From: VXNE01 sp965217825
GTDB taxonomy: Bacteria > Pseudomonadota > Gammaproteobacteria > Pseudomonadales > Azotimanducaceae
Direction of reading: 5' to 3'
DNA: 64,000 nt
NCBI GenBank assembly: GCA_965217825.1
Contig: OZ244571.1
Span: 2,232,001-2,296,000 of the forward strand
Shown here: positions 48,701 through 56,533 of the stretch, in pieces
Position numbering within the stretch: the stretch's first letter is position 1
Layout: the number at the start of each line of letters is the position of its first letter
The notes under the pieces: generated by a model
Told to the model about the DNA's origin: nothing
What the model saw: the letters and a program-made list of their open reading frames with translations, nothing else
Database searches by the model: none
Made by a program: the position numbers and the translations under genes

Positions 48701-50661
48701 GGTGCGTTCTCCACCGGAATGTCGCCCAGATCGTCCGCGGGTTCGAAGCCGAAAATCCTGGCGAAGAACAGGTATTCCGCCTCGATGGCGCGCACGGCGT
48801 TTTCCGCCCGGCGGAAACCGTGGCCCTCCCCCTCGAACAGAAGGTACGCCACGGGCACTCCCTTCGCTTTCAGCTCCGCGAACATTGCTTCGGACTGGTT
48901 CGGCGGCACGATGCGGTCGTCGGACCCCTGAAAGAAGATCATCGGACACCGCGCGCGTGCCGTGTGGCGGATAGGCGAGCGCGCATCGAAATCGGCTTCG
49001 TCCACGAGCCGGTGAACGTAGCGCGACTCGAATTTGTGCGTGTCCCGCGCCAGCGCCGCCAGATCGCCGATTCCGTAGTGGCTCGCGCCGGCGCGGAAGA
49101 CATCGGCGAAGGTTACTGCCGCCAGGGTGGTGTATCCGCCGGCGCTGCCGCCGCGGATAGCGATGCGGTTGATGTCGATTCTCCCGTCGAATGCGAGGTG
49201 CCTCGCTCCGGCTACGCAATCTTCCACATCGACGACGCCCCACTGGCCGTTGAGCCGCTCCCTGTACGCGCGGCCGAAGCCGGTGCTGCCGCCGTAATTC
49301 ACATCGAGGACGCCCCAACCACGGGACGTGTAGTACTGGACTCTGAGACTCAGGTCGCGTCCCGCCGCGCTGGTGGGCCCGCCGTGGGTCGTTACGAGCA
49401 GCGGGGGCAGTTCGCCTTCCGGCCCGACGCATACGGGGTGCCGCGGTGGATAGAAATTCGCGTACGCGCGCGCGCCGTCCGTGGAGGTGAAGCTGATCGT
49501 CTGCGCCGCGGAGAGCGTCCCCTCGGGGAAGTCGATATCGCCAGAGGAGGCGAGCGTCGTGGTGTTGCCGGTGGCGATGTCGAGTTGGGTCACGCGAGAG
49601 ATATCGGCTGCGCTGCCGCCGATGAAGGTGATGCCGGACGCGGATCGCGTGAGGCTCCGATAGCTCGTGAACTCGGTCGGCAGCGGCGTCGTAACCCCGC
49701 GCTCGATGTCAGCGATGACCAGCTCGGCTTCGCCGTCCTCTATGCGTTGGGCCACCACGTGGCCGGGTCCGGCAACCACGTAGTTGGTGGACCCGAGCGA
49801 CCACATGGGCAGGCCATATTCGGCATCGTCGGCGATTGCGGCGCGAACGCCGGATGCGTCGTAGCTATGGAGATTCCAGTAGCCGCTCTGGTCGGAGACA
49901 TAGACCAGGCTGTCGTCTCCGATCCACGCGGGCTGGTAGATCGACTCGTTCACGCCTCCTGCCACCACGGTCTCGCGGCGCAAGCTTCCGGCGGCGTCGA
50001 TGTCGGCGACGACAAGCTGCGTACCGTCCCAGGGCATGTTGGGGTGGTCCCAGACGACGAAGGCGAGGCGGTCGCCGCCGGCGGAAAGGCAAGGCCAGGC
50101 GTAGAAGTCGTGGCCGGCGTGCAGAACCGCAACCGCCCCGGTCGCCACGTCGATGCGCACAAGGTCGTTCAGGGTCATGTCCGCGTTCGTCGTTTCCGGT
50201 GCAGACGCCGCATCGTTCATGGGGCCTTTGCCGACCATGCCGACGCCGTGGCGTTCCCGTATCGCGATCAGGCACCGCCTGTGCGGATCCCACTGCAGGC
50301 CGCCGAATCTTTCGGCGGCATCGCCCTTTGTGATCTGTCCAGGCGGCCCTCCGTCGATGGGCGCGGCGTAGATGCACTGGTCATGGAAGTTGACGAAATA
50401 GGCGGTGGTATCGGAGAGCGCGTAGGCGCCGCCGCCATACTCGTATACACGGCTGCGCACATTCATCGGCGCCGGCGTGAGATCCCGTCGGCTGCGCCCG
50501 TTCGCGACGACGAGCACGGACCGGCCTCCTTCGCGAGGACGCTGCTCGAGCCAGTAGTGGCGGTCGCCGCTGAACTTCAGATCGGAAAAGGAGACGAACC
50601 GCGCGGTCGCGAGATCCGCCGTGATCGGCGATGGCCAGGCGCCATAGGGAACGGTCGTCAT
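48691..50661 (-). CDS. S9 family prolyl oligopeptidase-like serine peptidase
   Basis: A 656-residue alpha/beta-hydrolase with an N-terminal beta-propeller (residues about 30-390) and a C-terminal catalytic domain. The triad is visible: Ser in RGGSAGGYT, Asp in QGSDDRIVPPNQ and His in GEGHGFRR. PLLVTTHGGPT and LDVNYGGSTGFGRAYRERL are typical for the S9C acylaminoacyl/dipeptidyl peptidase group. No signal peptide is seen, so it is probably cytosolic. ATG 50661 overlaps the stop of the upstream GNAT gene (ATGA). Confidence 0.9.
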   Translation of the reverse strand: MTTVPYGAWPSPITADLATARFVSFSDLKFSGDRHYWLEQRPREGGRSVLVVANGRSRRDLTPAPMNVRSRVYEYGGGAYALSDTTAYFVNFHDQCIYAAPIDGGPPGQITKGDAAERFGGLQWDPHRRCLIAIRERHGVGMVGKGPMNDAASAPETTNADMTLNDLVRIDVATGAVAVLHAGHDFYAWPCLSAGGDRLAFVVWDHPNMPWDGTQLVVADIDAAGSLRRETVVAGGVNESIYQPAWIGDDSLVYVSDQSGYWNLHSYDASGVRAAIADDAEYGLPMWSLGSTNYVVAGPGHVVAQRIEDGEAELVIADIERGVTTPLPTEFTSYRSLTRSASGITFIGGSAADISRVTQLDIATGNTTTLASSGDIDFPEGTLSAAQTISFTSTDGARAYANFYPPRHPVCVGPEGELPPLLVTTHGGPTSAAGRDLSLRVQYYTSRGWGVLDVNYGGSTGFGRAYRERLNGQWGVVDVEDCVAGARHLAFDGRIDINRIAIRGGSAGGYTTLAAVTFADVFRAGASHYGIGDLAALARDTHKFESRYVHRLVDEADFDARSPIRHTARARCPMIFFQGSDDRIVPPNQSEAMFAELKAKGVPVAYLLFEGEGHGFRRAENAVRAIEAEYLFFARIFGFEPADDLGDIPVENAPWI

Positions 50662-51215
50662 CGAAATGTCGGCCTTGTGGTCAGCGTCAATCGAGGATCG
50701 ATAGCCGTCCAGCGTTCGTGGTCGCGCCAGGCGCCCTCGATGTGCAGGAAAGCCCGGGAATAGCCTTCGCGCACGAACCCGCAGCGCTTTACCAGGTTGA
50801 TGGAGCGATGATTGGTGGGTTGGATGTTCGCTTCGATGCGATGCAACCCGAGTTCGCGAAACGCAAAGTCCTTGACCAGCTCCACACCTTCCTGCATGTA
50901 GCCCTGTCCGGCGTGGCGCGCCATCGCGTAGTAGCCAAGCGATGCGGAGAGGAATGATCCGCGGACGATGTTGTTGAGGTTGATCACGCCCACGATCGCG
51001 TCCGAGTCCCGGCGGCAGACAAGCAGCCCCTCGTGGTCGTCGCGGTGCGTGCGCTTCAGATAGTGCCTGAAGGCGTGCTGTGTCGCCGGCGCCGAGATCC
51101 ACGGATTCAGCAGAGACTGTCCTTCGGCGACGCGTTCAATCACTTCGCGCCTGTCGGCGCTGCGGACCTTGCGTAGATATACGCGCGTGGCGGGGGCTGT
51201 TTCATGCATTCTCAT
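50658..51215 (-). CDS. GNAT acetyltransferase, RimJ/RimL-like
   Basis: About 185 residues with the GNAT fold. VYLRKVRSADRREVIE, the acetyl-CoA loop region ARHAGQGYMQEGVELVKDFAF and the ending NHRSINLVKRCGFVREGYSR are typical of RimJ/RimL-type ribosomal or small-molecule N-acetyltransferases. ATG 51215 has AAGGG four bases upstream; the GTG at 51227 and an ATG at 51209 are alternatives. The start overlaps the end of a small membrane protein gene and the stop overlaps the S9 peptidase start, so the four genes from 52412 to 48691 may form one unit. Confidence 0.85.
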   Translation of the reverse strand: MRMHETAPATRVYLRKVRSADRREVIERVAEGQSLLNPWISAPATQHAFRHYLKRTHRDDHEGLLVCRRDSDAIVGVINLNNIVRGSFLSASLGYYAMARHAGQGYMQEGVELVKDFAFRELGLHRIEANIQPTNHRSINLVKRCGFVREGYSRAFLHIEGAWRDHERWTAIDPRLTLTTRPTFR

Positions 51216-51453
51216 CACGCCCTTCACGCTTGGTCGTCGCGGCGCGTTTCGCGTCGAGGAGGAATATCTCCCAAATGGTCGTGGGAATCATCGCGAGACC
51301 GAGCGCGAGGATATGCAGGGGATGCGGGCGGTAGTCATTGTCCACGAACCAGAACCCTTCCATGCTGAAGCCGGTGTGCTGCCAATACGCGAGGCCAAAT
51401 GAAGTCAGGGCAGCGGCCACGCATAGCAGCACAAACCGGAGCAGATACCTCAT
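51202..51453 (-). CDS. Small two-helix membrane protein
   Basis: An 83-residue protein with two membrane segments, near 3-22 (YLLRFVLLCVAAALTSFGLAYW) and 46-64 (LHILALGLAMIPTTIWEIF), and a basic C-terminus (AKRAATTKREGRDENA). Its ATG overlaps the stop of the C39-like gene (ATGA), supporting co-expression. No family is recognised. Confidence 0.65.
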   Translation of the reverse strand: MRYLLRFVLLCVAAALTSFGLAYWQHTGFSMEGFWFVDNDYRPHPLHILALGLAMIPTTIWEIFLLDAKRAATTKREGRDENA

Positions 51454-52412
51454 GCCGGGACCGCGAACAGGTAGCAGACGCCGCGAGCGGCAAGCCACGC
51501 CCGAAGGAATTCCTTCGCGTCGTAGTGCCGCGGCACACCGGTAGCATCGTTCGCGGCGGGATCGTTTACCACCACCCGATTATTCTGTATGCCGCGAACG
51601 ATGACCAGATGCCCGTCGCTCTCCGGTACGGCGCTGCCTTCGAGATCGCCCTCGTCGAATGCGATGCTGGCCGCCAGGGGGTGTCCGCCGGCGACGGCGC
51701 GTTCGATCATTCCCCAATCCACGGTGGTTTCGATCGCACCGATGACGCCCCAGCGGCTGGCCGCCCAGATATTCTGCGGCCACACGCCGTACAGGTCTGT
51801 CGCGCGATGATAGGCGGCGATGACGAGTTCGTGAAACGCGTGATCAACCCCCAGATGGTCCATCGCCATGGAAACGCAGGTTGGCGAGCAGATGCGCGCG
51901 CGGATCTCTTCCTGTGGCGCGGCCGTCTGGCTCTTGGCCGGTATGTCCAGCACTGGCGTATCCACAGGCGTGGCAACGTCCATCGCCATGCGGACCGGAC
52001 GCACGCCGACTGCGACCAGGTAGTCGCCGGGCGGCTCGGGCGCGTCGACCAGCAGACGAAGCCGGGCATTCGGCACCGCTTGTGAAGTTTCGAAATAGTC
52101 GATTCTGGCCTTGAGTCCTGCCACGCCGTCGACATGGAGGCATTGACTGATCGGCCGGCCGAAGCCCGCGGTGGCGGACGACGTGTCGCCGTCGACCAGC
52201 GCCCAGCGGTGGTCGGGACTGTCCGGGCTCGCGAAACTCGGCACGACGATATGGCCGGACGGCAACGCTGGCAGGGCTATTTCCGCCTCCGAGACGCCAT
52301 CGGCGCGCCACTCCAGTTGCCCGGAGAAAGGTAGCGGATAACGCCAACCGCGCGCATCTGGCGCGAAGGCGATACGCCATGTCACATCGGCTGCCATACC
52401 GGTGGAGCTCAA
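51450..52412 (-). CDS. C39-like peptidase domain protein
   Basis: A 320-residue protein whose C-terminal half looks like a C39-type papain-fold peptidase: Cys in ARICSPTCVSMAMDHLG, His in SDGHLVIVRGIQ and Asp in VVNDPAAND. The N-terminal 140 residues are beta-rich with no signal peptide. C39 domains usually cleave leaders from bacteriocins in ABC transporters; as a stand-alone protein its substrate is unknown. Start ATG 52412 or 52397 (MAADVTW). It heads a set with the small membrane and GNAT genes; no peptide precursor or transporter is seen. Confidence 0.75.
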   Translation of the reverse strand: MSSTGMAADVTWRIAFAPDARGWRYPLPFSGQLEWRADGVSEAEIALPALPSGHIVVPSFASPDSPDHRWALVDGDTSSATAGFGRPISQCLHVDGVAGLKARIDYFETSQAVPNARLRLLVDAPEPPGDYLVAVGVRPVRMAMDVATPVDTPVLDIPAKSQTAAPQEEIRARICSPTCVSMAMDHLGVDHAFHELVIAAYHRATDLYGVWPQNIWAASRWGVIGAIETTVDWGMIERAVAGGHPLAASIAFDEGDLEGSAVPESDGHLVIVRGIQNNRVVVNDPAANDATGVPRHYDAKEFLRAWLAARGVCYLFAVPA

Positions 52413-52449
52413 GTCGGTGGCCGTCTATGGTACCGGCTCAATTGAGTCC

Positions 52450-53241
52450 TTACAGGGCTGCGGTCGGTAGCCGGAACGCGCGACGCGCGTTGTCGGCGGT
52501 GGTTTCGGCTATTTCCGCAGCGGTGGTGCCGCGCAGCGCGGCGAGCGCGTTCGCGACTTCGACCAGGAATGCCGGTTCGTTGCGCCGGGAGCGGGGCTTC
52601 GGGCACATGGTCCGGGGCATCAGATAGGGCGCGTCGGTCTCGATCAGCAGGCGGTCGGAGGGAATGCGCGGCGCCAGCGTCCGCAGTTCGCCGCCCCGGC
52701 GCGGGTCGCAGACCCAGCCGGTGATGCCGATGTAGTAATCCGCGTCCAGCCAGGTGTCGAGATCTTCGGCGGAACCGGTGAAGCAGTGGATCACAACACG
52801 GTCCGGTTTCGCCCGGTGATCGGCCAACAGTCTCGCTGTCTCGCCCCCGGAATCGCGGTCGTGGACAAACAACGGCATATCGAGCTGCCCCGCGAGTTGA
52901 ATCTGCGCGGCAAACACATCGCGTTGGGCGGCGGGGGGCGAAAAGTTGCGGTTGAAGTCAAGTCCCGCCTCGCCGATGGCGACGACGTCCGGGCTGCTCG
53001 CGAGCGCCGCGATATCGTCGATCCAGCCGCTAGAGACGGATTTCGCCTCGTGCGGATGTACGCCGGCGGTACTCCAGACATCCGCATGCGTTGCCGCGAG
53101 CCGCACGGCCGCGCGGGACTCCGCCGTACTGGTTCCGGTGACGATGATGCCCTCGACGCCGGCGGACCTCGCGCGGGCCAGTACTTCGTCGCGGTCGGCT
53201 TCGAACGAACGATGCGTCAGGTTTGCGCCGATGTCGATCAC
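52450..53241 (-). CDS. TatD family metal-dependent hydrolase
   Basis: A 263-residue TIM-barrel hydrolase with 3'-5' exonuclease-type activity in characterised members. The usual HxH metal motif near the N-terminus reads DIGANLTHRSF, in the position of IDTHCH/ANLxH types. AGVHPHEA, AIGEAGLDF, FVHDRDSGGET, HCFTGSAED and LIETDAPYLMP are all present. The GTG at 53241 overlaps the Slt stop (GTGA), and a longer ATG frame is only the shadow of Slt. It overlaps nothing downstream. Confidence 0.88.
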   Translation of the reverse strand: MIDIGANLTHRSFEADRDEVLARARSAGVEGIIVTGTSTAESRAAVRLAATHADVWSTAGVHPHEAKSVSSGWIDDIAALASSPDVVAIGEAGLDFNRNFSPPAAQRDVFAAQIQLAGQLDMPLFVHDRDSGGETARLLADHRAKPDRVVIHCFTGSAEDLDTWLDADYYIGITGWVCDPRRGGELRTLAPRIPSDRLLIETDAPYLMPRTMCPKPRSRRNEPAFLVEVANALAALRGTTAAEIAETTADNARRAFRLPTAAL

Positions 53242-55130
53242 GGCACGCGCTCTTCGCTGGGCTTCAGCAGGCTCGATACCGGCTCGCCCAGCAGATGGGC
53301 GTACACGAGATCGAAGGCGAGAACGGCCTGGACATAGTCGCGAGTTTCGCCAACCGGAATCGCTTCGATCCAGGCGTCGGTTGGCATATCGCGGCGCTCC
53401 TTGCGCCACGCGGCGACCCGACTCGGTCCCGCGTTGTACCCGCCGGCGACGAGCACCCGGTGGCTGTCGTAGCGGTCCATGAGATCGGCGAGATGGTGGG
53501 CGCCAAGTTCGATGTTTGCGACCGGGTCGAACAGATCTCGCTGGGACGGTTGTTCGAGACGCGCCTTCGACGCCGTGTACCGGGCGGTGGGAGGCATGAG
53601 CTGCATCAGGCCGACAGCGCCGGAGGGCGAAACCGCGCGCGGGTTGAACGCGCTCTCCTTGCGCGTCACGGCGAGCAGCAACGGCAGCGGCAAATCTGTC
53701 TGGAATGCGAGGCGTCGGTAGAGATGCAGGTACGGCGTCGGAAAACGCAACGCGACGAGATCGCCAAGCTCGGGGCGGCTGGCGCCGTATATGGCCTGAT
53801 CGATCCAGCCGATGTCGGCTGCCAGTTCGATCAGCGCGCCCTGGTCCGGAGTGCTGAACCTGTCGAACATCCAGTTCCACTCGCGGCGAGCGTGCACCAG
53901 GTCGCCGACGGCATAGAGTTCCAGCATGCGTTGTACCGCGGGATGGTCGGGACGACTCGCCGGCGCGGCGGCCCGCGCGTTCAGCGACGGTTCGACTCCC
54001 AGTTTCTGGGCGGCGAGGAACCCGTAGTAGGAGCGGAGTTTCGCCACCCCGCGCAGTATGGCTTCGCCCCTTGAGGAGTCCGCGTCCAGGCCTAAGAGCG
54101 CTCTGCCGAGCCAATAGCGCCACTGACGCGTGTCGCGTTCGGCTTCGTCCAGCGCCTCGATCCAGCGCACCGCTTGCGGCCAGCGCTGGTGGATGACGCT
54201 CGCCAGTGCCATGTCCCGGTTGAACGATACGGATCCCGGGGCGCCCATGGAATCGCCGACGGGTTCGCCGGCGAGCGCGAGAGCGGCCGTCAGTCGCTCT
54301 TCGATGAATGCGCGCGTGGCATCCGGCATGCTGCGACGCTGAAGCGTCCGCCACTGTTTGGCCGCGTCCGCGGCGTTTTCCCGGGCATAGCGGGACAGTG
54401 CGTGGCCCAGTGCCTCCGCGCCGTGGGGCGTATTCGGAAACCGCGAGGGGCGGCGCACGTTGCTTGGCCGCACGTGCCCGTCGTACAGGGCCCGCGCGGC
54501 ACTCGCGCGCGCGCTGGAGAAGCGTCCAAGCAAATAGCGCGCGAGGATGCGTTCGTTCCCGTCGAGAGCGAGACGCAGGCGTTCCCACACCATGTCGTCG
54601 GTCAACTTGCCCTGGGCCATCCACACGGCGAACAACGGATCGCATTCCTTCGGTTGCGAGACGCCGACAATCCAGAGTTCCGGCACCAGACGCAGCGCCG
54701 CGTCCCTGTCCCCCGTGCGCAAGAGCGATCGCGCGTAGAAGCACTTGCCGTCGGCGCGCTCCATGGGTTCGTAGTGGTCGCGGTAAGTTTGCCAACGCCC
54801 CCGCCGCGCCTGCGCGATCAACCAGGCTTCAAACAGGCGCTCACCCAGATGCGTGTCGCTCAAGGATGCCTTGAGCGCGGCGGCGTCGCTCGGGGACATG
54901 CGACTGACCCGTCGTCGCGCGTCGAAATACACGAGGTAGGGATGCAGCGGATAGTCGACGAGCGCCGACAACGCGCTGCGGAAATCGCCGCTGTGGCCCG
55001 TCTGGATTGCGGAAATCGCGCGCTTGTATTCGGTTCGAAGCTGATAAGTATCCGCGTGGGCCAGCCCGGCGACGAACGTGAGCAGGATCGCCAGCAGGAT
55101 CGCCAGCGGGATCGGGACGCGCCGACGCAT
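53238..55130 (-). CDS. slt: Soluble lytic murein transglycosylase
   Basis: A 630-residue periplasmic muramidase that cleaves MurNAc-GlcNAc with anhydro-product formation. A signal peptide (IPLAILLAILLTFVAGLAHA) leads to a long alpha-helical doughnut domain, then a lysozyme-like domain with catalytic Glu492 in RKESAFNPRAVSPSGAVGL and the following MQLMPPTA, and a C-terminal AGGYNAGPSRVAAW. I begin at ATG 55130 for the signal peptide; ATG 55178 adds 16 residues. A 12 bp repeat at 55083-55106 encodes part of the signal core. Its stop overlaps the tatD-like start. Confidence 0.92.
   Translation of the reverse strand: MRRRVPIPLAILLAILLTFVAGLAHADTYQLRTEYKRAISAIQTGHSGDFRSALSALVDYPLHPYLVYFDARRRVSRMSPSDAAALKASLSDTHLGERLFEAWLIAQARRGRWQTYRDHYEPMERADGKCFYARSLLRTGDRDAALRLVPELWIVGVSQPKECDPLFAVWMAQGKLTDDMVWERLRLALDGNERILARYLLGRFSSARASAARALYDGHVRPSNVRRPSRFPNTPHGAEALGHALSRYARENAADAAKQWRTLQRRSMPDATRAFIEERLTAALALAGEPVGDSMGAPGSVSFNRDMALASVIHQRWPQAVRWIEALDEAERDTRQWRYWLGRALLGLDADSSRGEAILRGVAKLRSYYGFLAAQKLGVEPSLNARAAAPASRPDHPAVQRMLELYAVGDLVHARREWNWMFDRFSTPDQGALIELAADIGWIDQAIYGASRPELGDLVALRFPTPYLHLYRRLAFQTDLPLPLLLAVTRKESAFNPRAVSPSGAVGLMQLMPPTARYTASKARLEQPSQRDLFDPVANIELGAHHLADLMDRYDSHRVLVAGGYNAGPSRVAAWRKERRDMPTDAWIEAIPVGETRDYVQAVLAFDLVYAHLLGEPVSSLLKPSEERVP
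55083..55106. repeat. 12 bp tandem repeat in the slt signal sequence
   Basis: Two exact copies of CAGGATCGCCAG, with a third partial unit following. On the coding strand they give the repeated LAIL of the hydrophobic core. Confidence 0.85.
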
Positions 55131-55183
55131 GGCAGTCGAGAGCTGCCGCGCAGAGAACACGGGTAACTGGTATGGCAAGGTCG

Positions 55184-55639
55184 TCAGTCGGCGCTTTGGT
55201 GCGCCCCCGGTCCAACGCGAACGGCCAGCACATCGCAGCAGGCGCCGTGCAGAACGCCGTTCGCTGTCGAACCGAGCAGCAACGCGAGACCGTGCCGCCC
55301 GTGGCTTCCGACAACGATGGCGTCGATGCCGGCGCTCGTCGCGATGCGATGTATTTCCGTTTCCGGCCGTCCAAAGATCAGGTACCGGTGCGCGTCCGGC
55401 ACACCGGCGGCGGCGCAGAATTCATCGAGACTCGACTGCGCCTGCTCCTGGATCTCGTCCTGTACCGAAGACAAGTCCATGGGAATGTCGCCGCCGTACA
55501 CGAGACTAAGTGGTTCAACCACGTGAACGACGTGCAGTTCCGCGTCAAACCGACGCGCCAATTGGATCGCCCGCTCGCCCACGGTGCTTGACTCCTCGGC
55601 GAGATCGACGGCAAGCAGAATGCGCTTGTATCCACCCAT
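55184..55639 (-). CDS. Universal stress protein, UspA family
   Basis: A 151-residue alpha/beta nucleotide-binding fold protein. MGGYKRILLAVDLAEESS opens it, and the ATP-type loop is VVGSHGRHGLALLLGSTANGVL near the C-terminus, matching G-2x-G-9x-G(S/T). UspA proteins respond to starvation or stress; partner unknown. ATG 55639 was chosen as the family start, since a longer frame begins in unrelated sequence. Divergent from the YajC-like small gene at 55746. Confidence 0.88.
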   Translation of the reverse strand: MGGYKRILLAVDLAEESSTVGERAIQLARRFDAELHVVHVVEPLSLVYGGDIPMDLSSVQDEIQEQAQSSLDEFCAAAGVPDAHRYLIFGRPETEIHRIATSAGIDAIVVGSHGRHGLALLLGSTANGVLHGACCDVLAVRVGPGAHQSAD

Positions 55640-55745
55640 GCGATTGCCTTGCGACGCGGTTGCGGCGACGATACAACACAATGATTCGTGTTGCATCGAA
55701 TAAACGCAGCGGTCGTCGTGCCGGTTTGGGCGGGGCGAGCAACGC

Positions 55746-56306
55746 ATGACGTGGCTGATTGTCGGCGGACTCTTGATCCTGGCATTCGCCCCGGTGCTGT
55801 GGTTGATGCCGACGAAGCGCGATCGGCAACTGGTCAAGCTGCGGGAACAGGCGCGGCGAGAGGGACTGATCGTCGAACTGACCGCATTGCCGAAACGCGC
55901 AGCGCGGGCCGAGGAAAGGGTCGGCGCCGACGGCGTCGCACGCGAAGCCACGCGGCCGTGCAGCGCCTACCGCTTGCCGGCAGCCAAGCCTTGGCGAAGG
56001 GCGCCCTGCTGGTTCCTGTTGCGCGACGAGGGTGGAGCGGCACCGCTGTCGGGGTGGGCGGAACACCCGGAGGTGCAGCTTCCGCACGTCGACGCCGGCT
56101 ATTGGCGCGCCGTAGCCGGCGTGCTCGACGGACTCGAAGATCACTGCTTGGCGATGGAAGTCACGGAGCGCGCCGCGAGTTGGTATTGGTTGGAGAATGC
56201 GCGGGGACGGGAGGCGACGGAACTGGTGGGCGAAATCGCCGAACGCCTACGCGCTATAGTGTCGCTACAGGCCCGCTATGAGTTGTCCCGGAGCCTGGAC
56301 GAGTGA
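55746..56306 (+). CDS. Membrane-anchored protein found beside topA
   Basis: A 186-residue protein with one N-terminal membrane helix (MTWLIVGGLLILAFAPVLWL) followed by a basic stretch (PTKRDRQLVKLREQARREGL) and a soluble domain with RAPCWFLLRDEGG and a helical end. A similar uncharacterised gene neighbours topA and lexA in Pseudomonas, so the position looks conserved. The function is unknown. Confidence 0.75.
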   Translation: MTWLIVGGLLILAFAPVLWLMPTKRDRQLVKLREQARREGLIVELTALPKRAARAEERVGADGVAREATRPCSAYRLPAAKPWRRAPCWFLLRDEGGAAPLSGWAEHPEVQLPHVDAGYWRAVAGVLDGLEDHCLAMEVTERAASWYWLENARGREATELVGEIAERLRAIVSLQARYELSRSLDE

Positions 56307-56373
56307 GCAAGATATCGAACTGCGGTCGCGTGGCGTCGCGCCGAGTCGCGTCCGCACTTCGGGAACCATTTGG

Positions 56374-56403
56374 TTGACAGTCACTCTGAACAATATCTAT
56401 AAG
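56374..56403 (+). promoter_or_regulatory. Sigma-70-type promoter for topA
   Basis: A perfect -35 box TTGACA at 56374-56379 is followed after 18 bases by TATAAG at 56398-56403. Transcription would start near 56410, giving a leader of about 125 bases; AGGAAA stands before the topA ATG. Promoters with an 18-base spacer can be supercoiling-sensitive, which would suit a topoisomerase gene. Confidence 0.7.
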
Positions 56404-56533
56404 GCCGAGGAACAGCGCCCGCCAGCCTCGAGATATCTCCGGTCGGGGAGTCTTCCAGGATGGCTTTCCACGAGCTTGCGGGCAGACTGGAGCTTCGGTT
56501 TAAGAGTAACGAACTTGGGAAGTAGGAAATTCG

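Noticed and set aside
48700..49432. Long minus-strand frame extending ddl upstream to 49432
   Set aside because: This part is the shadow of the S9 peptidase gene in another frame; D-Ala-D-Ala ligase sequence starts at 48700.
53241..54795. Very long minus-strand frame in front of the TatD-like gene
   Set aside because: It is out-of-frame shadow of slt, with the arginine-rich composition of such frames.
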